Notes under the pieces: model-generated
What the model was told of the DNA's origin: nothing
Databases searched by the model: none
What the model saw: the letters and a program-made list of their open reading frames with translations, nothing else
Program-made: the position numbers and the translations under genes
Origin: Microbotryum silenes-acaulis
Lineage: Eukaryota > Basidiomycota > Microbotryomycetes > Microbotryales > Microbotryaceae
Length of the DNA: 64,000 nucleotides
Assembly: GCA_003665825.1 (NCBI GenBank)
Contig: QPFY01000012.1
Coordinates: 992,001-1,056,000 of the forward strand
Reading direction: 5' to 3'
Shown: piece by piece, positions 22,021 through 32,058 of the stretch
Position numbering within the stretch: the first letter of the stretch is position 1
Layout of the letters: every line of letters begins with the position of its first letter

Positions 22021-23515
22021 ATTCGTAGATGGAATGCTACGTGACTGAGGCGGTAAGCTTTGATGCAATTCAAGAAGCAATGTATAAACGCAAAGAGGGC
22101 TTGGCATAGGCAATGTGGCATTGGCAAAGTTGGCCTGAGGAACGGACCTACAGTTCCCAGAAAAGTCAGATCACGCTACAAGTGGAGCATGAAGCACTCG
22201 AAGATGATCGATGAGCCCCGAAGGTTCACTTATCGAGACATGCACGATCACAAGCGAACAGCCGTTTCGGCGCAGGTCTAGGCTAGGCAATGACAATCAT
22301 GTTGAAGTTGCTCGGGTACACGCCCTTTGCCGAGTGTTGACCCGCAGAATCACTTGCCTGGTGAAGAAGAGACCCGAAGCGCGGTGAGCGAGCCCATGAA
22401 GGCCGAAACTAGGAGTACCCTCAACGGCGTTAGCGGTATTAGGGGGTCAAGTCACGGCCGTGCAAATGGTGTTGGGGAGGGCCCGCTTTCCATACGAGCA
22501 TGTGGTGAGCTCGTAATGCTGCAGGCCACCGCAAGCAGGTCGGTGCAAGGGACCCATGAAGCGCCTGCAGTGTGATGGGGGAAGGAAGAGGCGTCGGGGA
22601 TGGGTGTGAGGGTGGTCGGCTCAGGAGAGAAACCAGGATAATGGTGTGATTTGCTGGCTTTCACATGCGCAGTGTAAGCTAGTTTCAGGTTTGAGGGGCT
22701 ACGCGGATCGGAAGGCGTCTCTCTCTCGCGTACGAGACGGAGGCGGAGCCACCAATTGCCATAATGAAAAAGAGGGCAACGGCGCTCGTGCCCAGCCTCA
22801 GGGGAGGTTGCGAGTCAGGTCCGATTCCAATCCTTGCCAAGCAAGGGGCGCAAACTGTAACATCCGTTTGCCTCTTCTTGGAACCACTGATATTATAAAT
22901 ACTGGCTGGTACTTTGGCACCTAGGTAAAGACAGAAGCTTTGTGAATGCTTCGACACGCGGCTCTGTGACCGTTTTGCGAGAAGGACGACGCGAAAACAT
23001 CGCTCTATGTCGACTTGACAGCCACAGGCGGGATGTAAGCGGCAATGACTCCCCGGAAGTTGCACATTCGTAAGGTTGATCCTGACATAAAAAACATCGA
23101 AATTTCCGAGACAGCAAGATTGAGCCCCGTCGGGCTCAAATTCATGAATCACCGGTCACATTAGCACAGCCGTTTCCCGAAGGCCACACCTCAGCCAAGG
23201 GGCTCCGCCTGCATTGTGGATGGACTCGGAAGAGAGCCACTCACTCGACCCAAGGTCTTGCAAAAGGATGCCAAGAGCAAGGCACCCGATGCCGAAACCA
23301 CCTAACGTTCTCATGATGCTGTCCATTTCGTCCGATCCCTTCCCAACAGCTCGTGAGGGAGTATCCCTGTCTTTGCGCAGTCCCGTCAGACCCGTCATGC
23401 CGCACGCATCTCCTTTGACAACCTCCATCTCTGTCAAGTTGGGATGGTGTGAAGGTTGACCAAGAGTTGCGATGTAAATATTGGGAATGATTTAAACAAG
23501 CGAATTATTCAATAT
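22021..23515. other. Intergenic, no supported gene
   Basis: Minus-strand open frames at 22685-23152 (155 codons) and 23156-23437 (93 codons, with a hydrophobic stretch) exist, but I see no splice sites, homology or codon pattern to support them. Confidence 0.4.
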
Positions 23516-25591
23516 CTATCCTATCCCACCTCCACCTCCTCCGTGTCCACCGGTCAACCAGTGAAGCGCGACCTCGAAGCCAGTGATCGTGACCGCACTC
23601 CCCACGAAGCTGCTCACAAGCGTAGGCTTGATCCCTGTCAAGAAGCCTTTGAGTCCCAATAGCCTCAACGTCAATTTGGCGGCTCTTGGATCGGGACCGG
23701 GTCGCCCATCGATCATGTTCGTTGTCGAGGAAGAGGACTGATTCGAGATGAAGGATGATGTAGAGGAGGTTGAAGGGGCATGTCTCGGGTTGGGGTAGAT
23801 GTAGTGCGTTATCAAAGAGTGGAGGATGGTTGATGTGTAGCGGTAGCGGTAGGATGCTACGCCATCGGCATGGATACCTCGAGCCACGGAGCGGATCGAC
23901 AAGGACTGATGGGGAGCCGCTTGAGTCGGCGTGGGTTGGACGGAGGAGGCCAAGGAAGGGGTCGTTCTTGAGGATCCAGAGAGGGCTTCAAAGTTGGAGG
24001 TTTGCAAGCGTGTCTTGATGATGTCGAATCTGGGACACGAACACGATAGCTTGGTGAGCACCTATATTCACTCGGAGCAGGTTCGAGGCAACTTACGGGT
24101 ACGGAACGACTGCACTCAAAGCGCCTGCAAGCCCACCAGCGAGCAATATCCTCCCTATCTCAGGGTAGCTCAAGCTGCCGTCGGGTGTTGTCATTGATGC
24201 TGCTGCTGCGGAAGAGGCTGCGGATGCGATAGAGAATGGGATATCTGGAATTGCCGTCGACGTTGGTATCCGCGGAGGAACAGGTGGTGTAAAGTACGGT
24301 GATTCGCCCCTCAACATGCGGCGAAACATGAAATCTATGATGGGGGTCGTTGTGGCTCAATCAATGTTCCGTTTCGACGGCCTTGTTTATTTGTCGCTGC
24401 GATCGACTCACATCCGCAGAAGAAGATGCCACTGCTGATGCCGTCATGGATGGCTGTCATCAGACCACCGATGTAGAACCCTCGCAGTCCTTCGTGACGC
24501 GCAATCATCGAAGCAATCTTGAACGAGCCAAGTTTGGTGCCGGCCCCTGATTCGACTTGGGCACGACACTTGACGACTTCGATCTGCCACACGAGGAGCG
24601 AGACGAGAATGTCAGCATCTCAAGCCATTCAACCTCTGTGGCTGTAGTGAATGGTAGGGCGACGCACCGGCGTTTCGAGCAGAGCACACAACCCTCCCGC
24701 CGTGGCTCCGGCGACGAAGACTTTTGTCAGCGACGTCGGATCCTGCCGATCTTGATCAAATCGACTCCTACGAGAAAACAAAAGTAAGATACCGATCAAG
24801 CATCAGTACCAATTGCCTCACAGTCCCGTCTCGTGCAGGCAGGTTGACGGACATGAACTGGCCATAGAGGCCGAAGAATGCCGAGTCGATAAAAGCGAGC
24901 CCCAGGATTGGACCGGCTGCACCAGCAAAGAGAAAGCGGGCTCCCTCTGCTTTCCACAACGAAGCCAGTCCAGGTCTTGTCGTCGACGTCGACGAGGCGT
25001 GTGTGGAAGCCGCTGTTGCCGATGGGGTCGCGGAAGAAGAGGTTGCTGTCGGAGGCGGACTTGATCGCCCGACTCGATTCGATGGCACTCGTGCCGTCTG
25101 TAGGCGCACCTTGAGAACTTCGAGACTGTGAAATGAAGGACGATCCGGTCAATGGCCGTTGTCGATCTTGGGCTTGCCGGCCTTGAGTTAAAGTCATCAA
25201 GCTGTGCAGTCGAGTTGCGAGATCAGGCGAGCTGCTGGTTCGAGCCGAATTGACCACTTTGGGCTGTGGAGGCGCTTACGGGTTCGACACAAGAATGCCA
25301 GCTGAAACAGTGGATCCAAAGTTCGATGTTCAACGGATCAGCACCACGCCAAATTTGATTCGACGAGGTTCAGCCGAACACGGGCAAAGCGACCGACTGA
25401 CCTGCTCCACCCAGCCATCCTGCGATCAAATCACTAGTGGTGTCGACAGGACCAGCTCCAGTCGCTGCAGTCGAGGTTGAAGCTGTCGGTTGTAGTTGTG
25501 CTTCCATCGGTTGTTGGGCTGTGAGATCGTCACGCCGTCGACCGAGTATCGGCTTTGCTGTGGACGACGGCGCTGCGACGGCCCCTGACAT
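23516..25591 (-). CDS. Mitochondrial carrier family (SLC25) protein
   Basis: Seven exons, right to left: 25402-25591, 25280-25301 (22 nt), 24793-25125, 24668-24767, 24412-24583, 24097-24334 and 23516-24029. They close in phase to 522 residues. All three carrier signatures Px[DE]xx[KR]x[KR] are visible: PLEVLKVR (spanning the 22-nt exon junction), PIEVVKCR and PFDIIKTR. Each is preceded by a GG-rich odd-numbered helix (for example LLAGGLAGALSAVV). The family exchanges metabolites across the inner mitochondrial membrane; the substrate is not readable. The protein is long for a carrier (about 300 is usual) because Ser/Thr/Pro-rich inserts follow the first and third signatures and precede the third repeat. 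The start is the first ATG of the frame. Confidence 0.9.
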
Positions 25592-26894
25592 GGTGGTGGT
25601 GATGGCGGTGACGTCGCCGAGCTTCACTGTAGACCTTCCCCCTTCCCTCTTCCCCTAGATCCAGTCCTTCAAAGATCCCCGCTCGGGAGTGGAAGGCCCT
25701 TGTAGCCCGGCAGTCAGGTCGAGTCGTTCAACGGTTCGAGGATCGCGGAAAAGCCGAAGCTGTAATGGCGCCTGCGCTCCCGAGTCGTCCCGGCATGCTA
25801 ATACAACGTCGCCTTGAGCAGATAATCAGTAATAAAGATCGGCATCGCTCAGCGCGCACTCGCCGCCGGAGCCTCAGCTCAGGTGCGGCAAAATCAAAAA
25901 TGTTCGTCACCGATGGGCTAGAGTGTGGTCCTAGGGACAGAACATGTACAGTAGGTACCAACACACACGGAGTCAGAACGAGAAAAGAAGACAAATGGTC
26001 GACTCCACTTTCGCTTGCGCTGAGACTGCGACTTTTACCCGGGGCGGCGGAAGGCGCGACGCGACGCGTGCCTTGTGGTCAAGCATAAGGCCCTCTTCTT
26101 TTCTTCTTCTTCTTTTCTTTCTACACCTACCCGAGATTGCACCACAAACAACTTCCATCAAAGATTCTCTCAGTCACACCGAACAATAACAGCATTGACA
26201 GCATCTTCGGCGTTAAGGCCTAGACCTCCGATTCGGAAGATTCGGAGTAGGTGCATTTGCACAAGGCTGGCCAGGCCAGTAGTGTGGGACTCGTCGCTGC
26301 AACAGGATCGACCATACCCACTAAAATCCCCTTGGTTGGTGTCACAAAGATACGAGGGGGCGAGTTTTGGTCAGGTTCGAATGGACCTTGACGGATCAGT
26401 CTTTGACAATCACCCCGAAGTTTCGACTCTTTCGTAGAAGCGCGGTCCGGACCAGGTAGCGGGGACAAGTCGAGTTGCAGTATCAGGCATGAAACCCGGC
26501 ATCCCGTAACAAACGGAATGGGTTGAAAGAAAGTACCCACAAGACGAGAGACCCAGAGATCATAAGAGAGATAATAAAAGAAAGAAAATATACCAATAAG
26601 GTTTTTTTTGAAGGGTGGGTGGGAGGAGCTCAAAAATAGGACACTTTGCTTGGAAAGTGTGGATCCTATTAGTACTCAGAATACTGCAAAGACTGGGAGG
26701 CTTGGCATACCTTTGCTTGGAAAGCGTGACACACGTGATAGAAGGAAACCGACCCTGAACGCTGGCACGTTGGGTGGCAAGTGTAGTCTGTAGCGCAAGG
26801 TAGCCAAGTAAGCCAACATGCCCATGCCCAACAAGGACAGTTGTGAGCAGGAGTACCAAGAGGTAGAGCCTGATGCGGGGGAGTGATGTATCTT
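25592..26894. other. Intergenic, no gene seen
   Basis: Short overlapping frames on both strands with no splice-supported or family-like coding. A pyrimidine-rich TTCTTCTTCTT stretch lies near 26100. Confidence 0.4.
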
Positions 26895-27415
26895 AGCTCT
26901 GGGAGCGTGACTCGGTACTCAGCAGAAGAAGGTGCGGCTACACTGGCAGGTGTAGGGCAGAATGGCTGCATACAGGGTATGAACAGTCAGTCAACAATCC
27001 AACAAGGAAGGTTGAAAGGAAGAGGCGTACACAGTGGGCAGCTGTCCGTCGTAGTCTGGCAGGGCAGAAGACTGGGAGGCAGTTGCGTGTTCGTATCGCT
27101 GGGGAAGTCCTGTGAGATGCTCGGAACCTGTCAGCCAGAGGGCGTTAGGGCAGGAAGAGATCTAGGACGGCGACCAACCTTGGCAGGTGGCAAAGGTACG
27201 CAGCAAATACTGGTACGGCAACAGCAGGCAGTGCAGAACTGACCCAGTGCGGCGGGAGCGTGCTTGGGAAAATTCCTGCGCGGGTGCGGCTTACGGGCCA
27301 AGGCTCGAGGCAGGCGTGCAGGCACGGCTTACGGCTGGAGGTGTGAGGTCGCGCGCGCTAAAGTCCTCAGCGTCAAACTCTTGCAGCAAAAGCTGAAAAG
27401 CAATCAGTTTGATCT
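26895..27415 (-). repeat. Dispersed repeat, copy 1 (inverted relative to copy at 59997)
   Basis: Read on the minus strand, this block matches 59997-60525 with roughly 75-80 percent identity judged by eye. Shared landmarks in the same order are GCTTTTGCTGCAAGAGTTTG, GTAAGCCGTGCCT, a CGCGCAGGAATTT-like piece, CTGTTCATACC and GAGTACCG. There is no convincing coding capacity. It is likely a non-autonomous transposon or LTR remnant. Confidence 0.75.
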
Positions 27416-27625
27416 TGGAGCACGGAGCGCGGAGCGGGACCCCGGGCCCGGGCGGCCATGTGCTGCAGTGCTCGCCCATGTGCTGCTCCAATAGAATATT
27501 CTTGGCCGGGACTAACGTACCTCCGCGAAATATCCGATCAGACTTGCAGCTCTATTCACAACCTTGAACGAAGACTGCAGCCAACCTCGACTCTACCATC
27601 GACATCTCACAAGCATACGTACACC

Positions 27626-29185
27626 ATGCCTCCGCTCATGTTGGAGATCCAGCAGCAGCCTCCGCGCGGCGTCACGCCCGAGTCTCATTACTCAGAAAGC
27701 TCGTTCCACGACGAGACGGAACACTTCCTCCGCGATGCGCAAGCCTTTGTTGATTTGCACGACGAGACGAGCGATTTGCACGACATACTTCATCATTCCC
27801 ACAGGCATCGACCCGCATACAAGAGACCGAATCCCTTGCAACAGTCTTGGCGATTTGTCGAAGGGCTGGTGCTGGTGCTGCTCGTTGTCATAGTCACAAC
27901 GGCAGCGACGATCTTCGCTTCCGGCTTGCGCTTGAGCGAGTGGGGTCACTACGGTCAGCAACGTTGCGGTCCGAACCTGTACGATCAACATGGGTACATT
28001 TTTAGGAAGCAGAACAAGGGAGGGGAGACGGACATTCGGTATGTTCTCAGAACAGCATGGATAGGAGGTGTTCTCGCCCGAGCCATCCCCGTCGTCGACG
28101 CGACAGCATCGCTTGGCGTTCGCAGATCACACATGTCCCGATGTTTCCACTCACCTGTACCTGTTACTGTCAGATGGATCCCTTATACGCCCGACAACAC
28201 CTACACGAGCGAGTTCGAGTCCGTCGCCGACATTTACAACACCTCGGTCAACCCTTCCGCGGCCGACTTGGCAGCTTCACCTCCGGCCTACTCGACCCTA
28301 CTGGAAGTCGATCTCGAGTCGCCTCTGCTTTCCTTCGCGCGCAACAAGACGATCGTGTTGATCGGGGACTCTCACGACCGCAAGAACCTGCAATCGCTCT
28401 GTTCTCGCGTACCCGGCGCGATCGAGCATGGGACGGACGGGCACCACAATTGGACGTGTTCGCTCCCTTCTCTCGGCACCCATTTTGTGCTTCTGTTTCA
28501 TTACGGTCTAATGAGGGAAGACGAAACGTACCGCGCACCGCACGATCAACTCCCCAACTCGGTCGAACAACGCGTCGACCAGGTCCTGCTGCCGATGCTG
28601 CAGGGGCTCAGCCCATCGGTTCCGAGCTTGGTGATCTTCCAATCCGGGTTCTGGGACCTGCGTTACTGGGGTATGCGTGCGCTCGCCGAAGGTGCGAACG
28701 AGCCGGGTCGTCTCGCAGAGGGAATTGTTTCGATCCGGGACAGACCTCTGCTGTGGAGCGAACTGAGGTGGTACCGCCAACGCTTTGGAGACGTCCTCGG
28801 CGCCTTGCAAAAGACGTTCCCCAACTCGCAGATCATGACGAGGACAATCCAAGCGTATCGTGGCAACGAGCACGCACGCAACGTCGCCATCTTTGAGTTG
28901 AACGAGTCGATCAAGGCCATGAGTCGACTGTACCTTGTTCCGACGATGCGATGTGAGTGCCGCGAGCTTTCGCCGGTCGTCGTCCTCAGGGGTCTGATTC
29001 GAGGCGTCGATCGTCTCTCGACCACAGGGTCCGAGCTTCTTCAAGGCTCGGTTTCGTACGCAGACGAGCAGCACTTTGAGATAGGCGGGCTCCCGTATAA
29101 GCTTTGGATCAACATGGTGCTCTACTACCTTGACAGGAGCTCGAAAGGCTGTCTTGCCGCCGAGTCTGCACATCTCTCGGCCTAG
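27626..29185 (+). CDS. Type II membrane protein with GDSH and DxxH motifs (PC-esterase/TBL-like)
   Basis: Exons 27626-28038, 28174-28952 and 29028-29185 close in phase to 449 residues; both introns also stay open in frame, so the unspliced frame is misleading. About 85 cytosolic residues precede one hydrophobic helix (LVLVLLVVIVTTAATIF). The lumenal domain has a nucleophile-type motif IVLIGDSHDRKNL and, near the C-terminus, ADEQHFEIGG giving D-x2-H. That GDS...DxxH pairing is seen in PC-esterase, TBL and Cas1p-like sugar O-acyltransferases or esterases of the Golgi. A polysaccharide or glycan acyl-transfer or de-acylation role is inferred, not shown. The start is the first ATG after an upstream stop in the unspliced leader. 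Confidence 0.75.
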   Translation: MPPLMLEIQQQPPRGVTPESHYSESSFHDETEHFLRDAQAFVDLHDETSDLHDILHHSHRHRPAYKRPNPLQQSWRFVEGLVLVLLVVIVTTAATIFASGLRLSEWGHYGQQRCGPNLYDQHGYIFRKQNKGGETDIRYVLRTAWIGGVLARAIPVVDATASLGVRRSHMSRCFHSPVPVTVRWIPYTPDNTYTSEFESVADIYNTSVNPSAADLAASPPAYSTLLEVDLESPLLSFARNKTIVLIGDSHDRKNLQSLCSRVPGAIEHGTDGHHNWTCSLPSLGTHFVLLFHYGLMREDETYRAPHDQLPNSVEQRVDQVLLPMLQGLSPSVPSLVIFQSGFWDLRYWGMRALAEGANEPGRLAEGIVSIRDRPLLWSELRWYRQRFGDVLGALQKTFPNSQIMTRTIQAYRGNEHARNVAIFELNESIKAMSRLYLVPTMRCECRELSPVVVLRGLIRGVDRLSTTGSELLQGSVSYADEQHFEIGGLPYKLWINMVLYYLDRSSKGCLAAESAHLSA

Positions 29186-30183
29186 TCAGCATCCAGCGAC
29201 GCAACAACCTATAGCATACTCCACTTCCTTGATTTACAACATAGACGTGGGTTTTGTTTGATTTCTCTCTGTGTTGTAGAACAGGCATCCATGCATCACG
29301 CAATTTCGGCGAGTGCCTAGTACCATCCGCCGTCTGGAACCGCGGGCGTGCTCTCCGATCTCAGCCCATGATGATCGTCTGGTTAGGAAAGTATTTGTAA
29401 TGCGCGAGCCCGTAATCGCCCATTCGAGAGGCCTTCGCACCTCCTCGCAGCTCGCGCGATCTTGCGCGCTCGTCGCTGGGCTGCTCGTACCTGCTCACCA
29501 GTGTGGGCGATCTCCTAGCCATGTCACGATCGGCGTTGCACTCTGTACGGACATGGTCGACCACGGCGACGACGACTGCGACCCAAGCCACGACCTGCAC
29601 GTCTCGTCACTGCGGTGTAGCTTCTTCAGCGTCGTCGATCGAGCTGGGCCGCCGCCCGCGCAGCAAAATCGCTGAGCCGACGCTGCCATCCCGACTACAC
29701 CCACAGCAGGTTCATTGTGAGTGGTTCTAGACCGTTGCGAATCGAATGGTCGGGATACGAGACTGTTGCGACTCGTGGAGCGATGCGCTGTCCAGTATGG
29801 CGCCCTGTGTGACGGACGGATGACCACCCACCACCCACCACTTGAACGGCGCCGCCCATCGTCGTCTGCCAACTTTCCTGGCCGTCACGGATCAGCCTGC
29901 GCGGCGATCGCCATCCCTCCTCTTTGCGTCGCGCTGGTTCAGGGCGCATCTTCTTTCGAAATAGTCTGGAAGAGCCACACCCCCGTCCATGGGGCATCCT
30001 TATCCGACCAGGCCCCCCAACTCGCGTGGTCCGGCGACGACCTCTCGCACAGGAAAATGCTCTTGGGCAACATCCTCGAACCCTTCCTGGCCCGCCGAGA
30101 TTTTGATACCGCCATCGCGTTGAGGGCTCTAACCTAGTTTTCAAAAGCCTAAAACTGACTCACGTTTGCCTCATTCCCTGCAG
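29186..30183. other. Intergenic with unassigned coding-like pieces
   Basis: Holds the first coding exon and promoter of the mL44 gene (not located) and a possible minus-strand small ORF. The plus frame 29940-30137 reads like protein (EIVWKSHTPVHGASLSDQ) but ends in a stop with no donor; status unknown. Confidence 0.35.
29361..29600 (-). CDS. Possible small single-span protein
   Basis: Minus-strand frame, 79 codons, with a hydrophobic segment (VVAWVAVVVAVV) followed by a charged tail rich in Arg and ending HYKYFPNQTIIMG. The first codon of the frame is not clearly a start; an internal ATG would give a 53-residue soluble piece. A TGCAG just upstream could be an acceptor. Family not recognised. 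Confidence 0.3.
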   Translation of the reverse strand: MQVVAWVAVVVAVVDHVRTECNADRDMARRSPTLVSRYEQPSDERARSRELRGGAKASRMGDYGLAHYKYFPNQTIIMG

Positions 30184-31653
30184 CCCGTTCCTTCTCGTCG
30201 GCGAGCACCTCGGCCGCCGCGGTTGCGACCACCGCTTCGACCTCGCAGGCATCCCCTAGGGCCTACATCTCGCCACGACCCCATGTACCACGCGAGGTGC
30301 GAAGAACAACCAATAGCAACAAAAAAGCGCCCTCCTCTGCCTCTGCACGGGACGTTGGACCTGCCAGTACCCACACCGCTTCCGACCTCCCTACCCCGCC
30401 CCCGACCCCATCCGAGACCGCCGAGGTTGACGACTCTTACACCCTAAATCCACTCACCGACCAGTCCCTCTCCCTACTCTTCACCTACACGACCCCGCCA
30501 CCACTCTCGTCGCTTTCGGCTTTCGCAGGGCGACTCGCTACCTCCGTAGTAGGCGCGGGCAAGCATTCGGCACAGTTCTCCCTCGCTCAAGATCTGGCTC
30601 TGCTTGAGCAATGCCTCATCCACGAATCCTTCTGGACCGGCGTCAACACCTTGCCCAAATCGAACGCAGCCGAGCGTCGGCATACCCACTTCCACGACAG
30701 CCCAATCTCTGCGCCGACGAGCGTCACCGCCCTGCGCGCGCACAACGAACCCCTGGCGTCGCTCGGCAATGCGCTCCTCGGATCGCTCACGGCCGAGGCC
30801 TTGATGGAGCAGTTCCCAAATCTACCAACACGTGTCACCAAAGCCGCGTTGACGATGTTTGTGGGCCCCAAATCACTTGCCGCCGTTGTGACGTCGTGGG
30901 GTATCGCACCGACGCGCTTGGACCATCGATGGGTCGGCCGACCGGACGTTCAAAAATTGTCGAGGAAGGATCGAGCGTATGGCCACCTCGTTGGCGGTGT
31001 TGGACCGGCGGCGAAGCGGGAATCTGTGGGTGGTGATGGGGCTGCTGGTATCGGGTTGGTTCGATGGAACCGAACGAAGGTCTCGCCCGTCAAGGATGCC
31101 GTCTTGTTCGAGGATGCGTTGGCCAGCGTTGCGAGGGCTGTCGTGGGCGCTATCTATCAGACTCATGTTAGTCACCACAACTTGGTGCGAAGTCGATAGC
31201 TTTCTTGGCTGACCCGCTTTTTTCTATCCGATGCAGGGCTTCAACGCGGCACGCCAATTTGCGCATGCGCACTTCCTCGCCTCGCTTATATCCTCTACCA
31301 ACTCTAAACTTCCCTCCCCCATCGCCTCTTCGCAAATCCTGCCCCTTTTGAAGTTCACCAATCCGACCTCGGTGCTCTCGTCGCACCTCGTCTTGAAGGC
31401 TTCGGCTGAGCGCGCTACGCACCGCCTCTTGAAAGAGTCGGGCCGATTGTCGAATCATGCGACTTTCGTCAGCGGCGTTTACTCGGGCGCGACCAAGTTG
31501 GGCGAAGGGTTCGGGAGCAGTATCAAGATGAGCGAGTACAGGGCGAGCGAGGACGCCTTGAGGAGGTTGTACCTCGGTGGCAAGGGGGCCAAAGGGACGC
31601 GCGTCGTTGGGAGTCGAGATTGGGATAAACGAGGGAGCGGTGTGCAAGGCTGA
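30184..31653 (+). CDS. MRPL3: Mitochondrial large-subunit ribosomal protein mL44 (5' exon not located)
   Basis: The visible exons are 30184-31166 and 31237-31653; phase closes across the intron (CAT|GTTAGT...TGCAG). The first residues (RSFSSASTSAAAVATT) look like a mitochondrial presequence, so little is missing upstream. The middle part is an RNase III-like fold (LGNALLGSLTAEALMEQFPNLP...ALTMFVGP), the signature of mL44/yeast Mrpl3. The last part fits the dsRNA-binding domain. The protein is a structural component of the mitoribosome and lacks RNase III activity in the family. The start exon must end in phase 1; a short ATG exon with a GC donor near 30057 is one possibility but weak. Confidence 0.85.
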
Positions 31654-32058
31654 ATGGATGGAGGGAAGGAAGGGAAGGAGGGGAAGGAGGGTTGTACGGA
31701 ATTTTGAGGGTGCATCTAAAAAATGAAGAGCCGGTCTTCGTGCTGTAGCCGAAGCTTAACGCATGAACGAAAGACCCGACAATCTATCAAACGTTGAAAG
31801 TCTCAATAAGCGTACATGATCAATGGTGGGCGAAATGGCCTGACGTGAGGGAGAGGAACAGTGAATGACGTGCATAGCCTGGTGCGATGACGACGTTTAA
31901 ATCAAGAAAATGGTGTGGTAGTGTGAGTGAAACGCGACTTGTCTTATCGGTGCAAAACAGCCGCCGCTTCGGCTATTCGGACCTGCCGGCGCAGCGGAAT
32001 CCGATAGGGCCCTTGTTTTTCGCACCCATCTTTCGCTTCTTCGGTAGACTGCGCGCCA
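31654..32058. other. Intergenic, no gene seen
   Basis: Begins with a GGAAGG-rich purine stretch after the mL44 stop. No supported coding. Confidence 0.4.

Noticed and set aside
22685..23152. 155-codon minus-strand frame
   Set aside because: No family features, no splice context, and composition like random GC-rich DNA.
25730..25760. GGTTCGAGGATCG resembling a tRNA B box
   Set aside because: No A box or acceptor stem at the right distance. Similar B-box-like words near 17325 (minus) and 26376 also fail.
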